DNA from: Gemmatimonadota bacterium
GTDB lineage: Bacteria; Latescibacterota; UBA2968; UBA8231
Length of the DNA: 64,000 bases
Assembly (NCBI GenBank): GCA_018660835.1
Contig: JABJJN010000040.1
Coordinates: 186,001 to 250,000 of the forward strand
Direction: 5' to 3'
Below the pieces are notes generated by a model. The model worked only from the letters and a program-made list of their open reading frames with translations. It was not told the origin of the DNA and did not search any database. Positions 8,173 through 19,900 of this stretch are shown in pieces. A program made the position numbers and the translations under genes. Numbering within the stretch: the stretch's first letter is position 1; each line of letters starts with the position of its first letter.

Positions 8173-9348
8173 GGTGACAACACCCGAACCGATCGTACGA
8201 CCACCCTCGCGAATAGCGAAGCGCAAACCAGGCTCGATGGCGATGGGTTGAATCAGATTTACATCCATTGTCACATTGTCGCCGGGCATGACCATCTCAG
8301 TGCCTTCAGGCAACGCAATGTCACCGGTTACATCTGTCGTGCGGAAGTAAAACTGAGGACGATAGCCGGTGAAAAATGGCTTCTCACGTCCACCTTCTTT
8401 GGCTGTCAGGACGTAGACCTCAGCCTTGAACTTCGTGTGTGGATCGATGCTCGACGGCTTGCACAGCACCATTCCGCGTGTGAGGTCTTCCTTGTCGATA
8501 CCACGTAGCAGGATACCCACATTGTCGCCAGCTTGGCCCGTATCGAGCAACTTGCGGAACATCTCGACGCCGGTGCAGGTTGTCTTGCGGGTCTCACGAA
8601 TACCGACAATCTCGATATCTTCACCCACGTTAACCACACCGCGTTCGATCCGTCCGGTACCCACCGTGCCACGACCGGTGATGGAGAAAACATCCTCCAC
8701 CGGCATCAGGAATGGTTGGTCAACAGGACGCTCTGGCATAGGAACATATTCGTCAACGGCTGCCATGAGCTCGTCAATTGCACCATTGCCAGTCTCGCCG
8801 TCATCGCCCTCTACTGCCTTCAGGGCGGAGCCACGAAGGATTGGCAAGTCGTCACCTGGGAAGCCATACTCTGACAGCAACTCGCGCGTTTCAAGTTCGA
8901 CGAGGTCGAGCAACTCCGGGTCATCAACCTGATCGACCTTGTTCATGAAGACGACGATACGGGGCACGTTGACCTGACGGGCCAACAGGATGTGCTCACG
9001 CGTCTGAATCATCGGACCGTCTGCGGCACTGACGACGAGAATTGCACCGTCCATCTGGGCTGCACCGGTGATCATGTTCTTCACATAGTCAGCATGGCCA
9101 GGGCAATCGACATGAGCATAGTGGCGATTCTCTGTCTCATACTCCTGATGAGACACATTGATCGTTACTCCTCGGGCCTTCTCTTCGGGAGCATTGTCGA
9201 TATCTTCCACCGACTTGGCCTCTGCCAAACCTTTACTTGCCAGGCGCAGCGTGATCGCCGCGGTCAGCGTGGTCTTACCGTGGTCAACGTGACCAATCGT
9301 ACCGATGTTCACGTGCGGCTTGTTGCGCTCGAACTTGTCCTTACCCAT
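8158..9348 (-). CDS. tuf: Translation elongation factor Tu
   Basis: EF-Tu is the GTPase that brings aminoacyl-tRNA to the ribosomal A site. The 396-residue protein has the G1 loop GHVDHGKT (19-26), the switch region [19 protein letters not shown]3 DCPGH (81-85) and G4 NKVD (136-139), followed by domains 2 and 3 ([34 protein letters not shown]). Length is standard. It is the last gene of the str group, 65 bases after fusA; no second tuf is found between the tRNA genes upstream of secE, where many bacteria carry one. Confidence 0.99.
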   Translation of the reverse strand: MGKDKFERNKPHVNIGTIGHVDHGKTTLTAAITLRLASKGLAEAKSVEDIDNAPEEKARGVTINVSHQEYETENRHYAHVDCPGHADYVKNMITGAAQMDGAILVVSAADGPMIQTREHILLARQVNVPRIVVFMNKVDQVDDPELLDLVELETRELLSEYGFPGDDLPILRGSALKAVEGDDGETGNGAIDELMAAVDEYVPMPERPVDQPFLMPVEDVFSITGRGTVGTGRIERGVVNVGEDIEIVGIRETRKTTCTGVEMFRKLLDTGQAGDNVGILLRGIDKEDLTRGMVLCKPSSIDPHTKFKAEVYVLTAKEGGREKPFFTGYRPQFYFRTTDVTGDIALPEGTEMVMPGDNVTMDVNLIQPIAIEPGLRFAIREGGRTIGSGVVTEISE

Positions 9349-9389
9349 GGTGGGTCATCCTCCCTTGCGGTCTTCTCTGAATCTTGTTG

Positions 9390-9407
9390 GTAGCCGAGTC
9401 CGGCTAC
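9390..9407 (-). other. Hairpin in the fusA-tuf spacer
   Basis: A perfect seven-base inverted repeat GTAGCCG / CGGCTAC with a four-base loop lies a few bases downstream of the fusA stop. There is no T-run after it in the direction of transcription, so it is not a classical terminator; it could protect the 3' end of a processed fusA message or modulate tuf expression. Confidence 0.5.
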
Positions 9408-9413
9408 TCGGTG

Positions 9414-11522
9414 CTAAGCTTTTTTTGCTTTTTTGGGCTCTTCGGTGCCCCGGGCGCTCGCCACAATCTCTTCCATGACGGACTTCGGAACCTCGCGGAA
9501 CTGCGAAAACTGCAGGTGAAAAACGGCCCGTCCTTGCGTAAGCGAGCGCAATCGCGTCGCATATCCAAAGGTCTCGGCCAGCGGAATCTTGGCACCAATC
9601 ACCTGCGCATCGGTGCGCGGAGTAATTCCTTCAACATCGGCACGATGAGAATTGAGGTCGCCAATGACATCACCCAGGTATTGCTCCGGGACGACAACCT
9701 CCAGTGCCATGATGGGCTCCATCAAAAACGGCCGCGCCTTCTTTGCGCCATCCTTGAAGCCCATTGAACCTGCTACCTTGAAGGCCATTTCCGACGAGTC
9801 GACGTCATGGTATGACCCGTCAACGAGTCGGACCTTTGCGTCCTCGATCGGATACCCTGCGACCGGACCATTCAGCATGGCTTCAGCGATACCGTCTCGT
9901 GCCGGATTTACATACTCGCGCGGCACTGATCCACCGACGATTTCGTTCTCGAAGACCAAACCTGTACCTGGTTCACCCGGCTCGATCTCAAGTTCCACAT
10001 GTCCAAACTGACCACGACCACCGGACTGCCGAATAAATCTGCCCGTGCCGTGCACGGCATCCTTCAGGCCCTCTTTGTAGGCCACCTGAGGGCGACCTAC
10101 CGTCGCTTCAACCTTGAATTCGCGGAAGAGGCGGTCGCACAATATCTCTAAGTGTAATTCGCCCATGCCTGAGATGACGGTCTGGCCTGTGTCGACATCG
10201 CCACGGACACGAAACGTTGGATCTTCCTCGGCCAGCTTATGCAGTGCAGAGTGCAGCTGCTCCTGGTCGGCACGCGTCTTGGGCTCGATTGCCACGTGTA
10301 CGACGGGCTCTGCAAACTCAATCTTCTCCAGAATTACCTGGGCATCTTCGTCGCAGAGCGTATCACCTGTGGTCGTATCCTTCAATCCCACAACGGCGAC
10401 GATGTCTCCGGCGTGGACTTCCTTCAACTCGGTCCGATCGTTGGCATGCATCTCCAACAAGCGGGAAACACGCTCTCTCTTGCCGGTGCTGACATTGTAA
10501 ATGTACGACCCGGCTGACAGGGACCCGGAGTAAACACGAATGAAGGAAAGGCGACCAACAAATGGGTCGGTCATGATCTTAAACGCCAGAGCCGAGAAGG
10601 GCGCGTCGTCCACAGGCTCGCGCTCTACGTCTTCTTCGCTATTCGGCTTGTGACCTGTTACTGCGCCCACATCAGACGGCGCTGGCAGGAAACGAACCAC
10701 TGCATCCAGGAGACGCTGCACGCCCTTGTGCTTAAATGCACTTCCGCAAGTGACGGGCACTGCCTTGAGTGCACAGGTTGCCATTCTAAGGGCAGCGATG
10801 ATCTCTTCAGGGGCAATCTCTCCACCCTCGAGGAATTTCTCCAGAAGCTGATCATCAAATTCCGCCACCGAATCGAGGAGCTTCTCGCGAAACTCCAGCG
10901 CCTTACCCATGAGGTCTTCCGGAATCTCGCCAATGTGAAACTCGGCTCCGAGAGAGGTCTCCTCATAGGTCACTGACTGCATCGCAATCAGGTCGATGAG
11001 TCCAGTGAAGGTCTCACCAGTGCCGATGGGCAGTTGTACGGGAACGAAGTTGCTACCGAGTCTGTCCTCAAGCATAGCGAGGACCTGATAGAAATCAGCC
11101 CCGTTTCGATCCATCTTGTTGACGAAAGCGATTCGGGGCACTTCGTATCGATCTGCCTGACGCCACACGGTCTCGGACTGCGGCTCGACACCACCAACGG
11201 CACAGAACACGCCTACCGCCCCATCAAGGACACGGAGTGAGCGCTCAACCTCGGCTGTGAAGTCAACATGGCCCGGCGTGTCGATAATGTTGATACGGTG
11301 CTCATCCCATTCACAGGCGGTAGCAGCAGAGGTGATGGTGATTCCTCGCTCTTGCTCCTGTACCATCCAGTCCATGGTAGCATTGCCATCATGGACTTCA
11401 CCCATGCGGTGCACGCGGCCAGTGTAATAGAGGATACGTTCGGTCGTCGTCGTCTTGCCCGCGTCGATGTGGGCGGCGATGCCGATGTTCCTCGTCTTTT
11501 CGATGCTATGCTGTCTGGCCAA
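9414..11522 (-). CDS. fusA: Translation elongation factor G
   Basis: EF-G is the GTPase that drives translocation of tRNA and mRNA and, with RRF, ribosome recycling. The 702-residue protein shows G1 AHIDAGKT (17-24), the switch motif [17 protein letters not shown]3 DTPGHVDFT and G4 NKMD, then domains II to V, with the domain IV motif [10 protein letters not shown] and YVNPARDGI. The lysine-rich end EEPKKAKKA is a short family-atypical tail. It lies between rpsG and tuf as in the E. coli str operon. Confidence 0.99.
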   Translation of the reverse strand: MARQHSIEKTRNIGIAAHIDAGKTTTTERILYYTGRVHRMGEVHDGNATMDWMVQEQERGITITSAATACEWDEHRINIIDTPGHVDFTAEVERSLRVLDGAVGVFCAVGGVEPQSETVWRQADRYEVPRIAFVNKMDRNGADFYQVLAMLEDRLGSNFVPVQLPIGTGETFTGLIDLIAMQSVTYEETSLGAEFHIGEIPEDLMGKALEFREKLLDSVAEFDDQLLEKFLEGGEIAPEEIIAALRMATCALKAVPVTCGSAFKHKGVQRLLDAVVRFLPAPSDVGAVTGHKPNSEEDVEREPVDDAPFSALAFKIMTDPFVGRLSFIRVYSGSLSAGSYIYNVSTGKRERVSRLLEMHANDRTELKEVHAGDIVAVVGLKDTTTGDTLCDEDAQVILEKIEFAEPVVHVAIEPKTRADQEQLHSALHKLAEEDPTFRVRGDVDTGQTVISGMGELHLEILCDRLFREFKVEATVGRPQVAYKEGLKDAVHGTGRFIRQSGGRGQFGHVELEIEPGEPGTGLVFENEIVGGSVPREYVNPARDGIAEAMLNGPVAGYPIEDAKVRLVDGSYHDVDSSEMAFKVAGSMGFKDGAKKARPFLMEPIMALEVVVPEQYLGDVIGDLNSHRADVEGITPRTDAQVIGAKIPLAETFGYATRLRSLTQGRAVFHLQFSQFREVPKSVMEEIVASARGTEEPKKAKKA

Positions 11523-11596
11523 CTCTGATGCGTTCCTGTTCAGGGTGGTACGAAATCTGTGAGTATCCGAATCCGTCTACGTCTGCGCCTACTTGA

Positions 11597-12067
11597 TCAG
11601 AAGCGGTAGTGCGCGAAAGCCTTGTTTGCATCGGCCATGCGATGCACCTCGTCGCGGGCCCGTACGGCCCCACCTTCACCATTGGCCGCGGCGATCAACT
11701 CATTGGCCAGGCGATCGGCCATTGTGCGCTCTGAGCGCTCTCTGGCAAATCGAATGATCCATTTGATCGCGCGAGTCGTGCGCTCTTCTGGACGAACCTC
11801 GAGAGGCACCTGGAGAGTCTGTGAACCAACCCGCCGGGACTTAGTGATCACCATGGGCTTGCAGTTCTCGACAGCTTTTAGAAAGATGTCGAGGCCCTGC
11901 TGATCGGATCGCTCTGTTACCATATCGATCGCCGAATAGAAAGTCCGCTCGGAAACGCTCTTCTTTCCAGCCTTCATCATGCAATTGATGAATCGAGCCG
12001 CCAGGGCGTTGTTGAACTTTGGGTCTGGAACGATCGGACGCTTTACGGCCCGTCTTCTACGCGACAT
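11597..12067 (-). CDS. rpsG: 30S ribosomal protein S7 (uS7)
   Basis: S7 starts assembly of the 30S head and contacts mRNA at the E site. The 156-residue product begins MSRRRRAVKRPIVPDPKFNN and contains FINCMMKAGKKSVSERTFY, the VGSQTLQVPLEVRPEERT motif and a normal C-terminus. It follows rpsL by 22 bases. In E. coli S7 represses the str operon; whether it does so here is not visible. Confidence 0.98.
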   Translation of the reverse strand: MSRRRRAVKRPIVPDPKFNNALAARFINCMMKAGKKSVSERTFYSAIDMVTERSDQQGLDIFLKAVENCKPMVITKSRRVGSQTLQVPLEVRPEERTTRAIKWIIRFARERSERTMADRLANELIAAANGEGGAVRARDEVHRMADANKAFAHYRF

Positions 12068-12089
12068 GAATTCTCTTTGTCTTCAGGAT

Positions 12090-12461
12090 CTACTGAGCGC
12101 GACGGGCGCCGTATTTGGAACGGCCCTGCTTACGCTCGGCGACGCCGCTGGCGTCGAGGACGCCGCGGATGATGTGATAACGCACTCCAGGTACATCCTT
12201 TACGCGTCCACCGCGCACCAGGACGATTGAGTGCTCCTGCAGATTATTGCCTTCGCCTGGGATATAGGCGGTTACTTCTTGTCCCGTCGTCAGCCGTACG
12301 CGAGCCATCTTGCGCAAAGCTGAATTCGGCTTCTTCGGCGTCGTCGTGTAAACACGAGTGCACACTCCGCGGCGCTGCGGACAACCGAGCAACGCCGGAG
12401 AATCGGTGCGCTTCTTGGACTTCTGACGACCCTTGCGAATCAGCTGACTGATTGTGGGCAC
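12090..12461 (-). CDS. rpsL: 30S ribosomal protein S12 (uS12)
   Basis: S12 controls decoding at the A site and is the classic streptomycin target. The 123-residue protein has [31 protein letters not shown] and [20 protein letters not shown]. Lys43 and Lys88, whose changes give streptomycin resistance in E. coli, are the sensitive wild-type residues here. It opens the str group after a 357-base spacer that follows rpoC. Confidence 0.98.
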   Translation of the reverse strand: MPTISQLIRKGRQKSKKRTDSPALLGCPQRRGVCTRVYTTTPKKPNSALRKMARVRLTTGQEVTAYIPGEGNNLQEHSIVLVRGGRVKDVPGVRYHIIRGVLDASGVAERKQGRSKYGARRAQ

Positions 12462-12483
12462 GAACCCGACTCCATTGCTTGTA

Positions 12484-12546
12484 CGTGAAACATCAACTTG
12501 GACGTGAAAACCAGTGGCTCTGTGCGTGAAACCCAGTGGCTTTGCG
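12484..12546. repeat. Imperfect direct repeats in the rpsL leader
   Basis: The plus-strand motif CGTGAAA recurs at 12484, 12503 and 12525. The last two copies extend over 22 bases (CGTGAAAACCAGTGGCTCTG against CGTGAAACCCAGTGGCTTTG). They lie between the candidate str promoter and rpsL, so they are in the 5' leader RNA. No function is known to me. Confidence 0.55.
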
Positions 12547-12647
12547 CGCGCGAAAACACATCTAAATCATGGCTTTCAGACACACGCGGTTGTAGTTGGG
12601 TTTTGCCCCTCCACAACCCCGCGTAGCGCGAAATACGATAAACTCAA

Positions 12648-12676
12648 AAGCTAACTACTATTTGCTAAATCGTCAA
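12648..12676 (-). promoter_or_regulatory. Candidate sigma-70 promoter for the str operon
   Basis: On the minus strand TTGACG (12671-12676) is separated by 17 bases from TAGCTT (12648-12653). The -35 box is strong, the -10 box weak (three of six). It would give a leader of about 180 bases before rpsL. Its position in the only long spacer between rpoC and rpsL supports it. Confidence 0.4.
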
Positions 12677-12734
12677 CAGCAGTTGGCCTGATTGTGACAA
12701 GCTTAACTGCCTCTGTCGCAGACCATTTCCGCGG

Positions 12735-12821
12735 GTCGCCGAAGCGACGTATTCACTCACCGGCATGGTCCCGTTTACTCGCCGAAGCGAGGTTCCCTAC
12801 TCGCCGAAGCGAGGTTCCCTA
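12735..12821 (-). repeat. Three UUCG-tetraloop hairpins after rpoC, two on a 22-bp tandem repeat
   Basis: On the RNA strand CUCGC-UUCG-GCGAG is found at 12800-12813 and 12778-12791, on an exact 22-bp tandem repeat that begins with the rpoC stop codon region, and GUCGC-UUCG-GCGAC at 12735-12748. C(UUCG)G is an exceptionally stable tetraloop. No T-run follows, so these are better seen as 3'-end stabilisers or factor-dependent termination signals than as intrinsic terminators. Confidence 0.65.
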
Positions 12822-15800
12822 CTCGCCGACGACAGCTTCCGCTGCAGCATCGTAGTCGGGGACCTGATCACCACCCGCTTCTGCATTCGCCGCATCCGTT
12901 TCAGGCGTGAGGTCGTTGTAGCGCACCCCCCGATAGAGATCGGAGCCCGTTCCGGCGGGGATCAAACGGCCGATGATGACGTTCTCCTTCAGTCCGCGCA
13001 GATGATCCACCTTGCCCTGGACAGCGGCCTCCGTGAGCACCCTCGTCGTCTCCTGGAACGAAGCGGCTGAGATAAAGCTATCCGTCCGCAAGGACGCTCG
13101 AGTGATACCGAGTAGAATGGGCTGACAGGTGGCAGGATCGCCGCCCTCGCCGATCACCTTCTCGTTCTCGCGGTTGAAGCGGATCTTGTCGACCTCTTCC
13201 CCCTCGAGAAAGTTGGTGTCACCCGGATCGAGAATCTTCACTTTCTGCAACATCTGCCGTACGATCACTTCGATGTGCTTGTCGTTGATCTCCACCGCCT
13301 GAAGCCGGTACACGTCCTGGATTTCATTGACAAGATACTCCTGCACTTTGTGAACGCCCTGGACTGCCAGGATGTCATGCGGGTTCACCGCCCCTTCAGA
13401 GAGACGCTCACCAGCAACAACCATGTCGCCCTCGTGAACACGCAAGTGTTTGCCATATGGCACCAGGTACTTGCGCTCTTCACCATCCGGCGACGTGACA
13501 AAGACCTCACGATTGCCACGAACAAGGCCGCCGAAGCGCACTTCGCCGTCGATCTCCGAGATCACAGCGGGCTCCTTCGGGCGGCGCGCCTCGAACAGCT
13601 CCGCGACTCTCGGCAGACCACCCGTGATGTCGCGGGTCTTGCTGCGCTCACGAGGAATCTTGACGAGGGTCGTGCCAGCGCTGATCTCGACGTCATCCTC
13701 GATCAACAGGCGGGCACCGACAGGAATGATGTATGCGCGCTTACCTTCTGGACCCTCGATTTCGATCGCAGGACTCAGGCTGCGATCTCGCTGCTCGACG
13801 ATCACCCGCGCACTCATACCGGTCGTTTCGTCGAACTCAGACCGCATGGTGACATCATCTATGATGTCAATGAACTTCACCCTTCCCGATCGATCGGTAC
13901 AGATCGGATTGCTGTAGGGATCCCATTCATACATGACATCGGAGGCGACGACTTCGTCACCATCCTTGACCTTCAGGACACACCCATAGGGAATGGTCAT
14001 CTTATGGCGAACACGGTTCTGTTCGTCGAGTAACTCGATTTCACCATTGCGACCGGTGACAACGCGGCCAAGATCCGGGTGATCCACGGTGATGATGTTG
14101 TTCAACTCAGCAGTACCGTCTCGACGTGCCGTAATCTGTGACTGCTCAGCAATTCGACTTGCGGTACCGCCGATGTGGAATGTGCGCAGCGTCAACTGTG
14201 TACCAGGTTCGCCGATACTCTGAGCAGCGATCACGCCTACTGCTTCGCCGGTATTTACGATCCGCTGAGAGGCCAGGTTCCGACCATAGCAATAAGCACA
14301 CACGCCACGCTGTGACTCACAAGAAAGCGTTGAACGTATGCGCACTTGCTCGAAGCCCGCCTGAGCGATGGCATTCGCATCGGCCTCTTCAAGAAGAGTT
14401 CCAGCAGCGATGACGACCTTCTCATCTTGATCGATCGCATCTTCGAGAAGTGTTCGACCCACAATGCGCTCTGCCAACGGTTCGACAATCTCCTCGCCGT
14501 CTTTCAAAGCGCCAATCCAGATACCTTGGCGAGTACCACAATCCAACTCGTTGATGACTACATCCTGCGCCACATCCACCATGCGTCGCGTCAGGTATCC
14601 TGCTTCGGCGGTCTTCAGCGCCGTATCAGCCAAGCCTTTGCGTGCACCGTGAGTCGAGATGAAGTATTCGAGGACCGACAGCCCCTCCTTGAAGGAGGCG
14701 ATGATCGGCGTTTCGATGATCTCACCAACCGCGCCGGTCAGCTTCTTCTGCGGCTTGTTCATCAAGCCGCGCATACCACCGAGCTGCTTGACTTGATCTT
14801 CCGAACCACGAGCGCCGGAGTCCTTCATCACATAGATGGAGTTGAAACCTTCTTCAGACTCCTCGAGCGCGCGCTGAACCGATCGAGAAACACCAGAGGT
14901 CGCGTGCGTCCAAATGTCGATGATCTTGTTGTAACGTTCGCCATCCGTAATGATGCCGTTGGCGTATTGACTCTTGACCCTATCGACTTCCGCGTTGGCC
15001 TCACCAATGATCTCGTCCTTCTGGCGAGGCACGACCACATCGTCTACAGCGACACTGACACCAGACAGCGTTGCCCACTGATATCCCAGTGCCTTCATGC
15101 GATCTACGGTTTCTGCCGTCTGCCGATTGCCCAGGTGCCGGTGGACATCTCCGGCAATACTCTTGATGTCGGCCTTGTCGATGTTGCGATTGATGAATTC
15201 CATGTCATCAGGCAAAACATCGTTGAAGATGATTCGTCCAGCCGTTGTATCGACAATTTCACCAGCGATGCGCACCTTGACGGGCTGGTGCAACTTCAGC
15301 ATTCCCGCCTCATAAGCTGCGCGCGCCTCCCGTGGACTACTGAAACGTCGGTCAACCTTCGATGCGTCGGAGAATTTGACCTTCGTGAGGAAGTAGGCGC
15401 CGAGGACGATGTCCTTCGGATCCATCATGATGACAGGTTCGCCATCTGCCGGCTTCAGCAGGTTCTGCGATGACAGCATCAGCAGACGAGCTTCGATCTG
15501 CGCCTCGAAGGAGAGCGGCACATGGACGGCCATCTGGTCACCGTCGAAATCGGCATTGAAGGCGGCACAGACCAATGGATGCAGCTTGATGGCCTTGCCT
15601 TCAACGAGGATGGGCTGAAAAGCCTGGATTCCAAGTCGATGCAGTGTCGGCGCGCGATTCAACAGGACGCAGTGGTCCTGAATAATCTCCTCGAGGATGT
15701 CCCACACCTCTGGACGCTCACGTTCGACAAGTTTCTTGGCGCTTTTTACCGTCTGCACCAACCCCTTTTCTTCCAGCTTGCGGATGACGAAGGGTTTGAA

Positions 15801-16916
15801 TAGCTCCAGTGCCATACTCTTGGGCAAGCCGCACTGATGCAGTTTTAGATCTGGTCCGACGACGATGACCGAACGGCCTGAGTAGTCAACTCGCTTGCCG
15901 AGCAGATTCTGGCGAAAGCGACCTTGCTTGCCCTTGAGCAAGTCAGACAAGGACTTCAGTGAACGGTTACCATCACCACGTACGGCGCGTGAACGGCGGC
16001 CGTTGTCGAACAACGCATCGACGGCCTCTTGGAGCATGCGCTTTTCGTTGCGAAGAATCACCTCAGGTGCCTTGATACTGATCAGCTTCTTGAGGCGATT
16101 GTTGCGGTTGATCACGCGACGATACAGATCATTGAGATCGGACGTAGCAAAACGCCCACCCTCAAGTGGCACCAGAGGACGAAGATCCGGCGGGATCACA
16201 GGTATGACCTCGAGGATCATCCAGTTTGGACGATTTTCAGACTGCCGGAAGGCCTCGACAACCTTCAGTCGCTTCAGGGCTTCCTGCTTGCGTTGGATTG
16301 ACGTCTCCATGCGGACGCGCGCTCGCAACTCAGCCGACAATTCCTCAATATCGATCGACGCGAGAAGATCACGAACCGCGGGAGCTCCCATGCCCACGAC
16401 AGGATCATGGCCCTGCTCTCGCAGTTCCATCAATTCCTCTTCCGTGAGCAATGCCATCTTGTCGAGACCCTCAATGTCCTTAGGGTCTGACACGACGTAC
16501 GATTCGTAGTAGAGAACGCGTTCCAGATTCCGCATCGAGATATCAAGCAGCGCGCCGATACGAGATGGCAGGGACTTGAAGTACCAGATGTGTGAGACAG
16601 GCACAGCCAATTCGATATGACCGAGTCGCTCACGGCGAACCTTGGCCTGCGTCACCTCTACACCACATCGGTCACAGACGACACCACGGTAGCGGATGCC
16701 CTTGTATTTCCCACAGTGGCAATTCCAATCCTTTACCGGACCGAAGATACGCTCGCAAAACAGACCGTCTCGCTCAGGTTTGAACGAGCGATAGTTGATC
16801 GTCTCCGGCTTCGTGACTTCACCATGTGACCACGAGCGAATCGTGTCTGGTGATGCCAGTTGAATCCGGATGGAATCAAAGTCTGTTGGCTTTCTCGAGT
16901 TCTGAGTTTTCAGCAC
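12819..16916 (-). CDS. rpoC: RNA polymerase beta' subunit
   Basis: Beta' forms, with beta, the catalytic core of RNA polymerase. The 1365-residue protein has the N-terminal zinc site (CHCGKYKG then CDRCG), the bridge and clamp regions, and the active-site loop [15 protein letters not shown] whose three aspartates bind Mg2+. The second zinc site is seen as [13 protein letters not shown]. The protein is collinear with the normal family and no large lineage-specific insert is obvious. The gene follows rpoB by 57 bases; its stop is embedded in the start of a 22-bp tandem repeat. Confidence 0.99.
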   Translation of the reverse strand: MLKTQNSRKPTDFDSIRIQLASPDTIRSWSHGEVTKPETINYRSFKPERDGLFCERIFGPVKDWNCHCGKYKGIRYRGVVCDRCGVEVTQAKVRRERLGHIELAVPVSHIWYFKSLPSRIGALLDISMRNLERVLYYESYVVSDPKDIEGLDKMALLTEEELMELREQGHDPVVGMGAPAVRDLLASIDIEELSAELRARVRMETSIQRKQEALKRLKVVEAFRQSENRPNWMILEVIPVIPPDLRPLVPLEGGRFATSDLNDLYRRVINRNNRLKKLISIKAPEVILRNEKRMLQEAVDALFDNGRRSRAVRGDGNRSLKSLSDLLKGKQGRFRQNLLGKRVDYSGRSVIVVGPDLKLHQCGLPKSMALELFKPFVIRKLEEKGLVQTVKSAKKLVERERPEVWDILEEIIQDHCVLLNRAPTLHRLGIQAFQPILVEGKAIKLHPLVCAAFNADFDGDQMAVHVPLSFEAQIEARLLMLSSQNLLKPADGEPVIMMDPKDIVLGAYFLTKVKFSDASKVDRRFSSPREARAAYEAGMLKLHQPVKVRIAGEIVDTTAGRIIFNDVLPDDMEFINRNIDKADIKSIAGDVHRHLGNRQTAETVDRMKALGYQWATLSGVSVAVDDVVVPRQKDEIIGEANAEVDRVKSQYANGIITDGERYNKIIDIWTHATSGVSRSVQRALEESEEGFNSIYVMKDSGARGSEDQVKQLGGMRGLMNKPQKKLTGAVGEIIETPIIASFKEGLSVLEYFISTHGARKGLADTALKTAEAGYLTRRMVDVAQDVVINELDCGTRQGIWIGALKDGEEIVEPLAERIVGRTLLEDAIDQDEKVVIAAGTLLEEADANAIAQAGFEQVRIRSTLSCESQRGVCAYCYGRNLASQRIVNTGEAVGVIAAQSIGEPGTQLTLRTFHIGGTASRIAEQSQITARRDGTAELNNIITVDHPDLGRVVTGRNGEIELLDEQNRVRHKMTIPYGCVLKVKDGDEVVASDVMYEWDPYSNPICTDRSGRVKFIDIIDDVTMRSEFDETTGMSARVIVEQRDRSLSPAIEIEGPEGKRAYIIPVGARLLIEDDVEISAGTTLVKIPRERSKTRDITGGLPRVAELFEARRPKEPAVISEIDGEVRFGGLVRGNREVFVTSPDGEERKYLVPYGKHLRVHEGDMVVAGERLSEGAVNPHDILAVQGVHKVQEYLVNEIQDVYRLQAVEINDKHIEVIVRQMLQKVKILDPGDTNFLEGEEVDKIRFNRENEKVIGEGGDPATCQPILLGITRASLRTDSFISAASFQETTRVLTEAAVQGKVDHLRGLKENVIIGRLIPAGTGSDLYRGVRYNDLTPETDAANAEAGGDQVPDYDAAAEAVVGE

Positions 16917-16973
16917 GTGTGCAACCCCTTGGTGGTCGGGAACCTGAAGGTTCCTAGTCCGTTTGAGATCCGG

Positions 16974-19900
16974 TTAGTACGACTCGACAGCCAGGCTGTC
17001 CTCGAGGATGACGTCGAGGCAAAGGCTCTGTAGTTCCTTCACCAGAACGTTGAATGACTCGGGGATCCCCGGCTCCGGGGGATTCTCGCCCTTGACGATG
17101 GCTTCGTAAATCTTCGAACGACCCGCCACGTCGTCGGACTTCACGGTCAACATCTCCTGCAGTGTGTACGCTGCTCCATAGGCCTCTAGGGCCCACACTT
17201 CCATCTCACCGAAACGCTGGCCGCCAAACTGCGCCTTACCACCCAGTGGCTGCTGGGTGACCAGCGAATAGGGACCGATCGATCGAGCGTGGATCTTGTC
17301 AGAGACAAGGTGGGTCAACTTCAACATGTAGATCTGACCGACGGTGACTCTCTTCTCCAGTTTGTGGCCAGTGCGGCCATCGAACAGGACCGACTTGCCA
17401 TCGTCGTCCAGGCCAGCATCACGCAGCATCTGCTTGACCTCGTCTGCTGTGGCACCGTCGAAGACCGGTGTCGCAACGTGGAGACCAAGTGCGGAGGCCG
17501 CCCAACCCAGATGAGTCTCGAATATCTGTCCGAGGTTCATGCGCGAAGGAACACCCAGTGGATTCAAAACGATATCTACTGGACGTCCATCTTCCAGATA
17601 AGGCATGTCTTCTTCAGGAACGATCGTCGACACAACGCCCTTGTTACCGTGACGACCGGCCATCTTGTCGCCTACGGAAAGCTTGCGCTTCTTGGCGACA
17701 TACACCTTCACCAACTGGATAATTCCGGGCGGTAGCTCATCGCCTCGGGTCAGGCGCTCAACCTTCCGCTCGGTTTGTTCTTCCGTCAGCTGCGCCTGTT
17801 CAGCGGCATAATGCAGAAGTTGATCAACTTTTTCATTGATCGCTGGCTTTTCACACCATGAGTCTTCCGGCTCAAGCGTGTTGAAATCAATGCGTTCTAC
17901 CAGGCGATCACTGATGATCGTCCCCTCGCGCACGACAACGCTGCTATCCTCCTTCGATCGCAATCGGCCCAGCTTCTGATCCTTCAACATCTCCAGGAGT
18001 TGGCGATTCCGCTCAGCGCCAATCTCTGCGATGGTCACCTCGGATGCATTGCGCAGCTCAAGGATGTCTTCCTTTTCCTTCTTCTTGGAAGACTCTCCCC
18101 CACGATCCTTCCGGGAGAAAACCTTGCGACCGATGACAACACCCTCCATACCAGGAGGAGCCTTCAGCGAGGCATCTCGTACATCTCCGGCTTTTTCACC
18201 GAAGATCGCACGCAGTAGACGCTCTTCGGGAGACAACTCCGTCTCACCTTTCGGCGTGACTTTTCCAACCAGGATGTCGCCAGGACCGACTTCAGCGCCA
18301 ATACGAACGATTCCTTCGTCATCAAGATTGCGTACCGCGACCTCGCTGACGTTGGGAATTTCACGAGTAATCTCCTCCTGGCCACGCTTGGTGTCGCGTA
18401 CCTGGAGTTCAAATTCCTCAATGTGGACGGAAGTAAAAACGTCCTTCTTGAGAAGCCGCTCGGAAATGACGATGGCATCCTCGAAGTTGTAACCACGCCA
18501 CGGCAGGAAAGCCACGAGGACGTTCATACCAAGGGCGAGATCGCCCTTCTCCGTCGCGGGGCCGTCGGCCAGCACCTGGCCCGCTTCCACCTTTTCTCCA
18601 ACGGCAACAATAGGCCGCTGATTCATGCAGCAATCCTGATTCGAACGGGCAAACTTCGTGAGCTTGTATTCGTCGAAATCTGCCGTGTCGAGGGGAGACA
18701 TTTGTGACGAACGACGCTTATCGCGGCGCACAACGATGCGATCAGCATCAGATGTGATGACCTCTCCCGGGTTGCGGGAAAGAATCACAGCACCGGAGTC
18801 TACGGCGATCTTGTTCTCCATGCCGGTGCCAACAAAAGGTGCCTGCGTAAATAGCAAGGGCACCGCCTGGCGCTGCATGTTCGATCCCATCAATGCACGG
18901 TTTGCATCGTCATGCTCAAGGAATGGGATCAGCGCAGCCGCTGCACTTACGAGTTGCTTGGGCGACACATCCATGTATTGACACTCGGTGGGCTCTACCA
19001 TCGGATAGTCATCTCGGCGCCGCGCCTTCACCACATCATTGACGAAGGAACCATCATCCTTGAGCAATTCGTTGGCTTGAGCAATCGTGAAACGGTCTTC
19101 CTGGTCGGCAGACAGAAACTCGATATCCTGCGTCGCTTTGCCGTTGACGACCGTGCGATAAGGAGTCTCGAGAAAGCCGAAGTTGTTCACGCGAGCATAT
19201 GTACTGAGTGACGAAATCAGGCCGATGTTTGGACCTTCCGGCGTCTCAATAGGACAGATGCGGCCGTAGTGTGTGTAATGGACGTCACGAACCTCAAATC
19301 CTGCCCGATCACGACTCAGACCGCCAGGCCCGAGAGCCGAAAGGCGTCTCTTGTGCGTCAGTTCGTCCAGCGGATTGTTCTGCTGCATGAACTGTGACAG
19401 TTGGGACGACCCGAAAAAGGCTTGAACGACGGTAGAAACCGTCCGGGCATTCACCAGATCGTGCGGCGTCGGCTGGTTGTCGTCGCGCAGACTCATTCTC
19501 TCGCGAATGGTACGAGCCATCCGCGTCAGGCCGATGCTAAACTGGTTTGCCAGTAACTCACCCACGAGCCGGACTCGACGATTCCCCAGATGATCGATAT
19601 CATCGGTAAATCCTTGAGCCGTGCGCAGTCCTTGCAGATAGCGCAGGATGACCATGAAGTCTTCAAGATGAAGAATCGTGCTATTCGCAGGGATATCAAG
19701 ATTCATGCGCCGATTGATTCGATGCCGACCAACGTCACCCAGATTGTAGCGTTTGGGATTGAAGAACAGACGCTCCAGCAAGCCGCGAGCGGTCTCGATA
19801 TTCGGCGGATCACCTGGACGCAGCAGGTTGTAGATTCGCGTCAGCGCATCTTCTTCGTTCTCACTCGGATCCTTGCGTAGGGTATTCTCAAGAATACCAG

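Larger units (their letters stand above)
12462..12818 (-). other. rpoC-rpsL intergenic region
   Basis: No coding sequence is seen here. In the direction of transcription it holds two UUCG hairpins on a 22-base repeat directly after the rpoC stop, a third UUCG hairpin, a candidate promoter for the str operon, a GGTTGT/ACAACC leader hairpin (about 12589-12619), and imperfect direct repeats close to rpsL. The separate entries give details. Confidence 0.7.

Noticed and set aside
9414-11522. Long opposite-strand open frames over fusA, rpoC, carB and other GC-rich genes
   Set aside because: They are shadows: low-complexity Arg/Ser/Pro-rich products without motifs, fully inside well-identified genes.
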